This document shows positions 16,182 to 24,748 of a DNA stretch of 49,777 nt, piece after piece. The DNA comes from Prevotella sp. (lineage in GTDB: Bacteria; Bacteroidota; Bacteroidia; Bacteroidales; Bacteroidaceae), in NCBI GenBank assembly GCA_022511045.1, contig JAFLSF010000011.1, positions 1 to 49,777 on the forward strand. The letters run 5' to 3'. The notes below the pieces were generated by a model. The model searched no databases and was not told the DNA's origin. It was given only the letters and a program-made list of their open reading frames with translations. Both the position numbers and the translations under genes were made by a program. Position 1 is the first letter of the stretch. Every line of letters starts with the position of its first letter.

Positions 16182-18669
16182 CAATCTTGTTGCCATTTAT
16201 GATGTATAATCCCTTGGTAGGATGTGCAACACGCTGACCAGCGATATTGTAATATTCGTGGTCTGTTCTTTGCTCACTATTCATAAACGTCTCGCTAATT
16301 CCTGTTGTTGCTTCGGTGACGGTCAGTACGCCTGCTATGAAAGTTAGCTCATAGCTTTCTGCCATAGCCGTAACAGTAATGGGATATTCCCCAGGCTTTG
16401 ATGTCTCGTCAGCCTCTACGGTGAAGACTGGCTCTTCAATCCATACGGGTACTGTCTCGTCGTTTACCAATCCGCTGAAACTTAAAGTGAACTCTGGGTT
16501 AGGTTGTCCTTGCTCGCGTGTGGCATCTTCTACGGTGGCGGTAGCTTTCACCTTCTGCACTACGAGATAACCGTCCTCAAAGTCTACATTTTCATCGGTA
16601 ATGGTGCCACGACTGATAGTTATGGGATAACGGCCAGCGGGCGATAGAGGTGTTGCCTCACAGTTGATTTCGGGCTTTCCCGTCACGTAGTCGCCAATCA
16701 TCTGGTAGGTAAACTCGGGGTTCTCTTCGCCATAGTAACGGATGGTATTGCGCACTTTCACGGTAGTACCGAACTCCACTACGTCAGCAAAGTTGTTCCA
16801 CTGAGCCACTTGAGCATACTTACTCTTGGTGCCACTGGGTATATAGAGCGTACAGGTTAGAACGCTCACGCCCGTAAATACATCGGTTCCACTCAGTGTT
16901 GGTACGTTCTTGGCACCTACGCGAAGTTCCTGCATGGCCGATGCGTTGTGGAAAGCCTCTCGTCCGATGGTCGTTATACTGGCAGGCAGTACTACCTTCG
17001 ATAAGCGGCTGCATCCAGCCAATGCATAGTTGTGTAGAGTGACCGTACCAGAAGGAATGGTCAGCTCACCTTCCGTGCTGGATAGCACACAGATGAGGTC
17101 TGTGGTATTAGCAGCGTTCCATACCATGCCTTGCTCATCAATGATGAAGTCAGCATCAGCTGCTGGTGTTCCTATCTCTATATCACCTAACAAAGAACAG
17201 AGTGCCAAGGCACCATCGCCAAAGTGCTTAAGTCCTGCAGGTAACTTCAGTGTGCGTAGTTGCCTACATCCGTAGAAAGCGCGCTCAGGTAACTCGTCGT
17301 TAGCGGTGGTTAGTTGGCGACTACCGTCAATGAGATATGGGCTACCACCTTTCACGAAAGTCGCACCCGACAGGTCAAGTTCATGTAGATAGCCGTCTGT
17401 CCGTTCGTTACGTTCGTTCACGCCTGCCATCTTACGTAGGAAGAGCAGGTCGCTTGAGTTGATGTTGCCGCTTAGTTTTAGGCTACCCACATAGCCCATT
17501 TCTGCTGGAGAAATAAGGGAACTCAGTGTTCCTGCCTGTGTCAGAGTGATGTCTCTCTCTGTTAGATCACGACGTTCACCCCTAATGCCAATAATCATAT
17601 CCTGTCCGATGCTAAACTTATAGTAGCCAGGATTGAGCAGCGAAATGTCGTAGTAGCCATCGTCCTCACCGCTCCAGCCCCAGTTCACATACACCATGCC
17701 CGTAGCATTATAGCCATGTAACACAAAAGCATGGCCGCCATTCCACGAGTCTGCACCGCCATAATAGATGGGACCGTCTTCGCTGAGGGCGGTAAACACC
17801 ATGTCCATCCACTCCTCATCAGAATAATATTTTGTGCCATAATAGTTATCACGCTCATAGCATACGGCCTCAGCAAAACCGAAGTACTTGCGCATGCCGT
17901 CTGCCGCATCTGTCGAGTATGCACCGCTGCCATCATAACCGTAGTCCATATTGGAAGCTACACCACAGTCGCGCATCAGTACTGCTACGGCATTTGCCTC
18001 TGCGTCGCTATACTGTCCGTAGTTATAGGTATCGCGCATGTTATCCCAATCATAGTGGTTCTGCTCGAAGTTAGCCGTCACTGGTGTGCTGTTATAATAG
18101 ATAGTGCGCTGGCCAATGCCGTGCTCTGGCACCTTAAAGTAGTTAAGCACCTGTGCCAATGCCGTAGCCACACAACCCGTTAATACATGTCTGCTACCAC
18201 TGCCTGGCAACAGGATGTTGTAAGGTCCTTCCTGATCCCACTTCGTAGTCACCAGCGGTCCCACTTGCATGGGATATTTACTGGGGTTGGGGGCTATAGA
18301 TGCCAGTGCCACATTGTTGGTTACGGCATATTCTACAGCACCTTCAATGGCTTTAAGCCACCACTGGAAATTGGTGTTTTTGCCGTTGGAGTAGGGCGAC
18401 ATGGATACACCGAGCACCTCGGGTACAAGGTCATCGGTAGACACTACGGCAAAGCCACCGTTCTCAAAGCCCATGATTTCATACGCCGTTGCCGTCTTTA
18501 GCGTCTTTAGCTCTGTTGCCTGTCGCGGAGCCATGCGTTTCATCATGCGCTGCTCGTTGATGGCTTTTGCTGCCGACTCTTTCATCTGCGCTTTCTGGCG
18601 CGGTGCAGCTACAACTGCTAATGCCGTAAAGGCCACCGCCACAGTCATCAATATCCGATTTGTTCTCAT
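16171..18669 (-). CDS. C10 family (streptopain-like) cysteine protease with LRR and MBG domains
   Basis: A secreted cysteine protease of 832 residues. Residues 1-22 are a signal peptide. A propeptide runs to about 125 (YEIMGFENGGFAVVSTDD is typical of the C10 prodomain). The catalytic domain has the nucleophile Cys166 in LTGCVATALAQVL, His313 in GGHAFVLHGYN and the VNWGWSG motif. Residues about 395-630 are BspA-like leucine-rich repeats (LPERAFYGCRQLRTLKLPAG, IGREAFHNASAMQEL). Two MBG/YDG-like beta modules follow (YYGEENPEFTYQM and REQGQPNPEFTLSF). The last 30 residues (YYNIAGQRVAHPTKGLYIIN then GNKIVVK) match the tail of the protein at 2530. It lies 21 bp downstream of the AAA-ATPase gene. 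Confidence 0.9.
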   Translation of the reverse strand: MRTNRILMTVAVAFTALAVVAAPRQKAQMKESAAKAINEQRMMKRMAPRQATELKTLKTATAYEIMGFENGGFAVVSTDDLVPEVLGVSMSPYSNGKNTNFQWWLKAIEGAVEYAVTNNVALASIAPNPSKYPMQVGPLVTTKWDQEGPYNILLPGSGSRHVLTGCVATALAQVLNYFKVPEHGIGQRTIYYNSTPVTANFEQNHYDWDNMRDTYNYGQYSDAEANAVAVLMRDCGVASNMDYGYDGSGAYSTDAADGMRKYFGFAEAVCYERDNYYGTKYYSDEEWMDMVFTALSEDGPIYYGGADSWNGGHAFVLHGYNATGMVYVNWGWSGEDDGYYDISLLNPGYYKFSIGQDMIIGIRGERRDLTERDITLTQAGTLSSLISPAEMGYVGSLKLSGNINSSDLLFLRKMAGVNERNERTDGYLHELDLSGATFVKGGSPYLIDGSRQLTTANDELPERAFYGCRQLRTLKLPAGLKHFGDGALALCSLLGDIEIGTPAADADFIIDEQGMVWNAANTTDLICVLSSTEGELTIPSGTVTLHNYALAGCSRLSKVVLPASITTIGREAFHNASAMQELRVGAKNVPTLSGTDVFTGVSVLTCTLYIPSGTKSKYAQVAQWNNFADVVEFGTTVKVRNTIRYYGEENPEFTYQMIGDYVTGKPEINCEATPLSPAGRYPITISRGTITDENVDFEDGYLVVQKVKATATVEDATREQGQPNPEFTLSFSGLVNDETVPVWIEEPVFTVEADETSKPGEYPITVTAMAESYELTFIAGVLTVTEATTGISETFMNSEQRTDHEYYNIAGQRVAHPTKGLYIINGNKIVVK

Positions 18670-18690
18670 CTTCTTTTATTTAGCTAAGTT

Positions 18691-20277
18691 TTAATTATTA
18701 CTGTCATTAACTACAGCCCAGTCAAGCAGTCCCTTCCCAAGATCTTCCAACTCTATGGCGAGGGCTACAATCTGCTTACCGTCAGCTTTAAATGGTTCAA
18801 TATATTGGTTTTCCTTTATTTGTTGCTCTGCCGCCTTTAGTCCGCCATTCTTTGTCAGCTTTAACTCTATTACATAAGTATAGCGGGAGGTGCGTGCAAT
18901 CACATCAATGCGCCCATTACCCATCATGCGTTCCACCTCTACGCCTAATCCTACAGCATGGAACAGGCTGCTGATAATCAAGCGATAGCGCTCCTCCATA
19001 TCCATGCTTGCCAGTTTCTTGTTGCTATAGGGAACGTCAGAAATCAAGGCTTTCAACGTCTGCATAGCTTCGGGCAACATGCAGTTGTTCATATACCTCA
19101 GCAATTTTGCTTGGGCAGACACGACTATGCTCTGACTGCTCATCGTCAAGGCAGGAATGACAACATGGTACAATGCCTGTCGTACCTCTGCATTGGGGAA
19201 ACCGAGCGTATAGCCGCTTTCATCGCAGCCCTTTATCGTGAGGTAGCCCGACTGGTACATAAATAGTTCTGCACCACCACCAGTCACATCAGACGACTCA
19301 AGAATATTGCGGAGAATATATGTGTTCTCGAAATCTTTCATTCTCAGTTCCATGTCATCCACAAACTTGGGCAGCATTGACGTGGCTCCCGATGCAATCC
19401 AGAAATTGCTAACCTCACCTTGCGCCAAAGCATTTATGAGGCTGAACGGATTAAACACATCAACCATGTTTTTTCTACTGAAGTGATAGCCGTCGTAGTT
19501 GGCTTTCAGCAGGTCGACGGCTCCATCGAATGTCAGGCCGTTTTGCTTTGCCATATTCTCTATTTCGGGCTGAAAGTTATCTATCGTTTCTTGTACCGTG
19601 ATGCCACAAACGGGCGCATATTCGGCAGGATAGAAACTAATGTTGTTAAGATTATTGAGAACGGAGAATAGCGAAATCTGCGTAAACTTCGTAATGCCCG
19701 TGATGAACACGAACTTCTCTGACTGTGTAGCTGCCTTGAGAACCGAAAACACCTCTCTATACATTGCCGTACATATCTCATGTTCGGGCGTATGCCAAGA
19801 GTGTTGCAGCGGCGAGTCGTATTCATCTATCAATATAACCGTTGGCTGCCCTGTTTTTGTACAGGCTGTTTCTATGATGTTGTTGAAGCGTGTCGCAAAA
19901 CTAGCTTCGGGGGCTTTGTTGATGTCATACGTCCTCTCATACTTGCTAAAAGCGTCATCAAGATAACTTCTCAAAGACTTTTCAGATGCTCCGCCACAAC
20001 TCATGTCAAGCCTTATGACAGGATATTGCACCCAGTCCTTTTCAAGCTCCATTATCTTTAGACCCTCAAAGAGGTCCTTTCTGCCCTCAAAGTAGCAACG
20101 TAGGGTGTCTACTAACAGCGACTTGCCGAAACGGCGAGGACGACTCAGATAGTTGAACTTGCCACCATTGGCAATCTTCCACACCAAGTCAGTCTTATCT
20201 ACATAAAGATAACCATCTTTTATTATCTCCTCAAATGACTGTATGCCTAATGGCAAGCGACGCCGTTTCTGTTCCAT
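18691..20277 (-). CDS. Predicted AAA-ATPase with PD-(D/E)XK nuclease-like domain
   Basis: A 528-aa protein of the AAA-ATPase_9820/DUF1703 group, very abundant and often multi-copy in Bacteroidetes. The N-terminal part begins LPLGIQSFEEIIKDGYLYVD and carries the P-loop variant RPRRFGKSLLVD. The Walker B-like stretch VILIDEYDSPL and the sensor FVFITGITKF follow. The C-terminal PD-(D/E)XK-like core is NGRIDVIARTSRYTYVIELK. The cellular role is not established; defence or mobile-element functions have been proposed for relatives. ATG 20277 is used because the -7 promoter element at 20305-20312 covers the longer TTG start at 20307. Confidence 0.88.
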   Translation of the reverse strand: MEQKRRRLPLGIQSFEEIIKDGYLYVDKTDLVWKIANGGKFNYLSRPRRFGKSLLVDTLRCYFEGRKDLFEGLKIMELEKDWVQYPVIRLDMSCGGASEKSLRSYLDDAFSKYERTYDINKAPEASFATRFNNIIETACTKTGQPTVILIDEYDSPLQHSWHTPEHEICTAMYREVFSVLKAATQSEKFVFITGITKFTQISLFSVLNNLNNISFYPAEYAPVCGITVQETIDNFQPEIENMAKQNGLTFDGAVDLLKANYDGYHFSRKNMVDVFNPFSLINALAQGEVSNFWIASGATSMLPKFVDDMELRMKDFENTYILRNILESSDVTGGGAELFMYQSGYLTIKGCDESGYTLGFPNAEVRQALYHVVIPALTMSSQSIVVSAQAKLLRYMNNCMLPEAMQTLKALISDVPYSNKKLASMDMEERYRLIISSLFHAVGLGVEVERMMGNGRIDVIARTSRYTYVIELKLTKNGGLKAAEQQIKENQYIEPFKADGKQIVALAIELEDLGKGLLDWAVVNDSNN

Positions 20278-20304
20278 TATTCGCCTACGTTTTGATTGAT
20301 GGTG

Positions 20305-20312
20305 CAAAGATA
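20305..20312 (-). promoter_or_regulatory. Minus-strand -7 element for the AAA-ATPase gene
   Basis: The minus strand reads TATCTTTG here, with a weak TTG about 20 bp upstream (20333-20335). Transcription would start near 20298, giving a leader of about 20 nt. Confidence 0.6.
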
Positions 20313-20351
20313 CAGAATTTCAAAGAAATAGCCAAGAGATTAAAAGAAAAA

Positions 20352-20377
20352 GCGGGGACGGCTTGTGCCGCCCCCGC
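20352..20377 (-). terminator. Rho-independent terminator after the 1339-aa protein gene
   Basis: GCGGGGACGGC (20352-20362) and 20367-20377 form an 11-bp G/C stem with one mismatch and a 4-nt loop. Read on the minus strand the stem is followed by TTTTTCTTTTA, a classic T-run. It lies 49 bp behind the stop of the upstream minus-strand gene. Confidence 0.88.
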
Positions 20378-20425
20378 AATTTAGTATAGTAGGAATACTG
20401 ATTATTTCAGTAAGACCTTGAACTT

Positions 20426-23400
20426 TTACTTAATCACAACCTTCTTGCCATCTACGATGTAGACACCCTTCAGACCGCTCAGTGAGGTGGTCTGCTGGCG
20501 AACCAGCTTACCTTCTACTGAGTAGACATCAACCGGCTTGGTAACGACAGTGATGTTCTGGATGCCAGTAGCTGCTGATACGTGAACGGTAGTTTCAACG
20601 GGTTTCGACTCTTGACCGTTAGTGTAAACAACCGATACGGCAACAGTGTGATTACCATTCTCAACATCTGCAATCGTTGTCAATGACTGGTTAGCAGCAG
20701 CGGTTGTTGCAACCTCGCCATCAAGATAGATATTGAAGTGGTCAATCTCCATTACACCACTACCAGCAAGGTAGGTAATATCGTCAACTACGAGTACGAA
20801 CTCGTCGGTTACGTTGAAGTGACGAATTGCAATCCAACCTGCTTGACCAGCGTAGCTACTCAAGTCTGCGGTATATTCCTTATACTCAGCTGTAGCAACG
20901 TACTCTGGACTTACAGGCACAAAGGTAGAGACATCCGTAGCGCTTGTGGTAGAAACGTATACCTGGAAGTGCTCTTTACAATAGTCTTCATCCTGTCCTA
21001 CAGCCCAGAACTTGAATGTGCCATCAAGAATAGCATTTGGAGATACAAGCCAGTTGTCAGGTGTTAATGCGGTGTAAGTATCATTGTGGTAGCTTTCAGA
21101 AGCGACAACACCTTCTCCACTGTGAGCAGTAAATTTCTTACCATCTTCACCAGCACCAAACTGGTAGTACCAGTTGAATCCGTCACCATCTGCATCAATG
21201 AACGTCCAGCCGCCATTGCCTTCCTCGAAGTCTTCAGTTACCTCCTCAGCAGCTGGCGTTGAATCGATAACGGGAGCTACCCAATAGGTCATGATGCGGT
21301 CGTCATTTGACCAAGCGGTAACGTTGGTTACACCAGGAGCAGTCAATTCTTGAACGGAGATGATAGTCTCAGCGGTGTCGTTATCGGGATTCAAGTCGTT
21401 ACCATAAGTTACGGTAGCTACGACGTTCAAGTCGGCATTGTCGTCAAATACGGTAGTCTTCAACTCAACTGTGATAACGTTGGTCTGGAACATCAAGAGT
21501 TCGCTGTTAACTGCCTCGTCCATCAGAATCTCGTTACCAGCAGTAATCTTCACATTGTAACCGCTGGCGGCAAACTCACCCTCGTTCTTCACAGTAGCTG
21601 TGATAGTTGCTGTCTCACCAGCCTTTACAGACTTAGGAGCAGAAACGGCGATAGAGAGATCGTACTCGTAGAGGTCGAGAACCTTGATATTGTCAATCAA
21701 GACATTTGCCTCTGCCTCCAGCTCAGCCTTGAAGCCCAAACGTATCCAGCGCTCGTTCTTCAACTCTGCAGGAACAGCAACCTTGAATGTCTGATATTCG
21801 TTAGTCAATGTTACAGTCTCAATGTCAGTTGTTGTAAAGTCAGGTGCAATAGCATAGACCGTAATCTTGTTCGTTGCGCTGGTGCCCTTCTTAGCATCGA
21901 ATACCATTGTAGGTCTTGCGGCAGCAGCCATATCCAGCTTGAATGTCTCGAATGTAGCCTCACCGTTTTCGTATGCTGTAAGTGCCAGAGCAACATCACC
22001 GTCAGAGCCGTCTTGAGAAACAGCCAACCCTGTGTTTTCGTTGTAATCCCATATATAGTGTAGAGTACTGTTTGTGAAATGTTCCTCGATAGGCAACTCA
22101 TAAGGAGCACCAATCAGAGCGTATGCAAACCAAGAACAAGGATCGCTCTCATCGCCTTCTACTTTAGCCTTTACACCGAAGTATTCATAGCGTGCCTCAC
22201 CTTCGTCAACAGGATAGTCTACGGTAGCAGCGGTCTCGCCAGTAACAGAACCGATGGTTTCGCCTTCCATTGGGAATTGCATACCAAAGATTTCCATTAT
22301 TTCAATAGTTGTAACGTCGTACTGTACAGTAGCAGGATCAAGATAGCCGCCGTTCAATGCCTTAACTTCATCCCAAGCCATGCTGAGTTTATCTGCTGCA
22401 GGCATACCTGTAACTTGAACGTTCTCTACATCAGCAGGAGCATCCGGACCAATCCAGATTCTAACCTTATTAGACTTCGCACCAATGCCGCTTGCATTGT
22501 AAGGAACAGCCTGATAGGTGTGCCAGCCGCGAGTCTGAGGTTTGTCGAGGATAATCTTTTCTGCACCTGGCTTAACGTCAGCATAGCTGATGAGAACTGC
22601 GTCGTCACACAAAATGTCAATGCGCTCAATGTTCTCTGTCAAAGCATCGCCATTGATAGCCTTTGCAGGAGCAGTCAGCGTACCCGATGCACTCAAGTCG
22701 CCATTCTCGCCTGGCTCAATAGCCAAAACGGGAGCAGCAGGAGCAGTAGGCTCTGCACCAAGCTCAATCTTCAGAGACTTGATATACAAATTCCACATGT
22801 TTCTATCAGATATAGCATGGATAGCCACGTACCATACGCCAGTCTCGTCAGCAGTGAAGTCGCCTTCAAATTCAACAGCGTTATTGCTGGCCACAGTGGT
22901 CGTACCAATAGCTGTCATATTAAGACCAGCAGCTGTAGCCGTCTTACCAACCACTACTTCAAACTTCTCGGGATATCTATCGCTATATGATGCAGCACTA
23001 ACCGTCACTTTATAGTTCATGCCAGCTATCAGTTCAACAGGCAAAATCAAATAGTCGTCTGCTCCTGTGCTTGTGCTATAGCCATAATAGGTGCCATAAG
23101 TTGAACTCCAACCCCATGTCTTTCCATCCTTATTATTGTCAAGAACTTTGTATTTCTTGAACTCAGCCTGATTAGTCAAATCAGAGGTGTAAGGAACTTG
23201 AACACCTTCAACTTTGGGTTCGTTAGCACTGAGCATCAACTCGGTGTAATAATCCAAAGCATACCATTTTGTATTATCTGCAGTTGCAACATACGCTTGA
23301 TTGTCATCCAATGTCAATGTCTGGGCTGCCTCATCATAAGTAAATGTTACTTCATCCAGCAAGTAATAACCAGTACTAGTAGGTATTGTACCTGTCCAAG

Positions 23401-24445
23401 TCCAGATGTTATATTGTCCGTAAGTGCCAAGATACTGCAATTTCGGGAAAGCAACAGAGTTGCCATCCTTCGTACCCTTTACCCAAGCATTGGGGAGCTG
23501 AGTGAAGAGCCCCTGAACGTATACCTCTTCACCAACGAAAGCAACTTTTGCTGTAGCGGGAACGTTGCCAGAGTTGGTCGTACCTGTAACAAACCAATCC
23601 TGAGTAGTAGCGCCAGCAGGCAACTCAATCAACTCCATAGAAGGACCTTCTGGCTCCGTCTTCGAGAATACAGGATTTTGCCAATATTCATAAATAGATG
23701 TCGAGTTGGGGGCAATAGCACCCATTACAAGTGGTGTAACTGCCGTCAAGGTTCCTTCTGTAGCATCGTATGTAAATACAATGTTCTCAGTTACCTGTTC
23801 TCCTGTCTCTGAACCGACGATATATTCTGGGTCAACATCATCAATCTGCTGTCCGCTGGCAAAAGTAGCCGTCGTACCACTAATAGTACCCTTAATATAT
23901 GCATCTGGACACCAATAAGACAAACCTGCCAAATAGATGTCAGTACCGTCAATAATTACCTTAACTGTTGACATATTACTTGTGTAGTCTACCCAACTGC
24001 TACTACCATACACCTTGAATATACCACCTACGGTGTACCAAGTTTCTGCTTCAACTCCAGCAGGTGGGGTAACTAAAGCACGGCGTGGAACAGACTTTTT
24101 GGCGCGTACCACACCAGCAGTCGTTATCTTGCCTGCCACGTCTAAAGAAACGAATTGACCTCCATTCTGTGGAACATAAGGCTTTGGTGCATGTGCAGCC
24201 CAATCCCATTGGTCAAGCGTGTAGCCATTGGCTTCGGCCTCCTCGGCAGCCTTGGTCAACGCCAACTTCTTCTGCTGAGCCATTTCAGCAGGATTTGTCT
24301 TCAGAGCCTGTGGCAACTGGCGCATCTCCATGACACCTTTAGCATCGGAAGTGACGCGCTTGGCCTTCTGGACCTGAGCATGAGTCGGTAATGTGAGCAG
24401 CATCACTGCCAACAAAACCAAGAAAGAAGTAATTTTCTTACTCAT
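20426..24445 (-). CDS. Large secreted adhesin-like protein with cleaved-adhesin/choice-of-anchor modules
   Basis: A 1339-aa exported protein of unknown ligand. It has a signal peptide (residues 1-23, ending PTHA). Two copies of a small beta module signed (A/W)(Y/V)IKGT..G...F lie at about 130-250 and 275-390. A choice-of-anchor/cleaved-adhesin-like jelly roll ends VAIHAISDRNMWNLYIKSL near 550. Fibronectin III-like stretches follow, then a second jelly roll from LPIEEHFTN and a CARDB-like domain (DLSIAVSAPKSVKAGETATI). A third jelly roll runs from DFEEGNGGWTFID and resembles gingipain/hemagglutinin adhesin domains. The tail (VDVYSVEGKLVRQQTTSLSG then LKGVYIVDGKKVVIK) is shared with the 812-aa neighbour. 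It has its own promoter and terminator. Confidence 0.8.
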   Translation of the reverse strand: MSKKITSFLVLLAVMLLTLPTHAQVQKAKRVTSDAKGVMEMRQLPQALKTNPAEMAQQKKLALTKAAEEAEANGYTLDQWDWAAHAPKPYVPQNGGQFVSLDVAGKITTAGVVRAKKSVPRRALVTPPAGVEAETWYTVGGIFKVYGSSSWVDYTSNMSTVKVIIDGTDIYLAGLSYWCPDAYIKGTISGTTATFASGQQIDDVDPEYIVGSETGEQVTENIVFTYDATEGTLTAVTPLVMGAIAPNSTSIYEYWQNPVFSKTEPEGPSMELIELPAGATTQDWFVTGTTNSGNVPATAKVAFVGEEVYVQGLFTQLPNAWVKGTKDGNSVAFPKLQYLGTYGQYNIWTWTGTIPTSTGYYLLDEVTFTYDEAAQTLTLDDNQAYVATADNTKWYALDYYTELMLSANEPKVEGVQVPYTSDLTNQAEFKKYKVLDNNKDGKTWGWSSTYGTYYGYSTSTGADDYLILPVELIAGMNYKVTVSAASYSDRYPEKFEVVVGKTATAAGLNMTAIGTTTVASNNAVEFEGDFTADETGVWYVAIHAISDRNMWNLYIKSLKIELGAEPTAPAAPVLAIEPGENGDLSASGTLTAPAKAINGDALTENIERIDILCDDAVLISYADVKPGAEKIILDKPQTRGWHTYQAVPYNASGIGAKSNKVRIWIGPDAPADVENVQVTGMPAADKLSMAWDEVKALNGGYLDPATVQYDVTTIEIMEIFGMQFPMEGETIGSVTGETAATVDYPVDEGEARYEYFGVKAKVEGDESDPCSWFAYALIGAPYELPIEEHFTNSTLHYIWDYNENTGLAVSQDGSDGDVALALTAYENGEATFETFKLDMAAAARPTMVFDAKKGTSATNKITVYAIAPDFTTTDIETVTLTNEYQTFKVAVPAELKNERWIRLGFKAELEAEANVLIDNIKVLDLYEYDLSIAVSAPKSVKAGETATITATVKNEGEFAASGYNVKITAGNEILMDEAVNSELLMFQTNVITVELKTTVFDDNADLNVVATVTYGNDLNPDNDTAETIISVQELTAPGVTNVTAWSNDDRIMTYWVAPVIDSTPAAEEVTEDFEEGNGGWTFIDADGDGFNWYYQFGAGEDGKKFTAHSGEGVVASESYHNDTYTALTPDNWLVSPNAILDGTFKFWAVGQDEDYCKEHFQVYVSTTSATDVSTFVPVSPEYVATAEYKEYTADLSSYAGQAGWIAIRHFNVTDEFVLVVDDITYLAGSGVMEIDHFNIYLDGEVATTAAANQSLTTIADVENGNHTVAVSVVYTNGQESKPVETTVHVSAATGIQNITVVTKPVDVYSVEGKLVRQQTTSLSGLKGVYIVDGKKVVIK

Positions 24446-24510
24446 TGTCTTAAATTGTTTTTTGTGAATAAATAATGTTAACTAATAATACAATCGTTTT
24501 AAAACTGCGC

Positions 24511-24541
24511 CAAAGGTACGCATAATTTGTTAACTATGCAA
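24511..24541 (-). promoter_or_regulatory. Minus-strand promoter for the 1339-aa protein gene
   Basis: On the minus strand TTG (24539-24541), a 20-bp spacer and TACCTTTG (24511-24518) match the consensus. The leader would be about 60 nt. Confidence 0.7.
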
Positions 24542-24630
24542 GAAAAAGTGAAGAAAATATTATGAAATGCGCGAAAAACTGACAAATCGCAATTTGTGTG
24601 CGATACCTCCGTAACGCCCTGAAAGAAATT

Positions 24631-24740
24631 GGCACTTATACAACCAAAAAATGAGGCCTATTCTCGCAGTCGATGAGAATAGGCCTCAAAGGGCACGAGG
24701 ATAGGCCTCGTCATGGGTGAGAATAGTCCTCGTTTTTGGT
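24631..24740. repeat. 22-bp-period intergenic array C (4-5 units)
   Basis: Units start at 24653, 24675, 24697 and 24719, exactly 22 bp apart. The cores are GAGGCCTATTC, GAGAATAGGCC, GAGGATAGGCC and GAGAATAGTCC. Each is followed by a variable half starting TCG or TCA and, in three of four, ending GGG/GGGT-like or GGC. The first core is the reverse complement of the second type. A degenerate unit with TATAC in phase may precede at 24631. The last unit ends 8 bp behind the stop of the 812-aa protein gene. Confidence 0.9.
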
Positions 24741-24748
24741 GTCTGTAA

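Noticed and set aside
18691..20277. AAA-ATPase/PD-(D/E)XK gene as part of a transposon
   Set aside because: No transposase, terminal inverted repeats or target duplications are visible around it.
21350..22990. Long plus-strand open frames (237 and 303 aa) opposite the 1339-aa gene
   Set aside because: They are antisense shadows of a well-supported secreted protein; their translations are cysteine-rich and low in domain-like pattern, and no promoter or start signal fits.
24653..24740. Array C as a CRISPR array
   Set aside because: The period is 22 bp with an 11-13-bp core, too short for CRISPR repeats and spacers, the cores flip orientation, and no cas genes are in the window.
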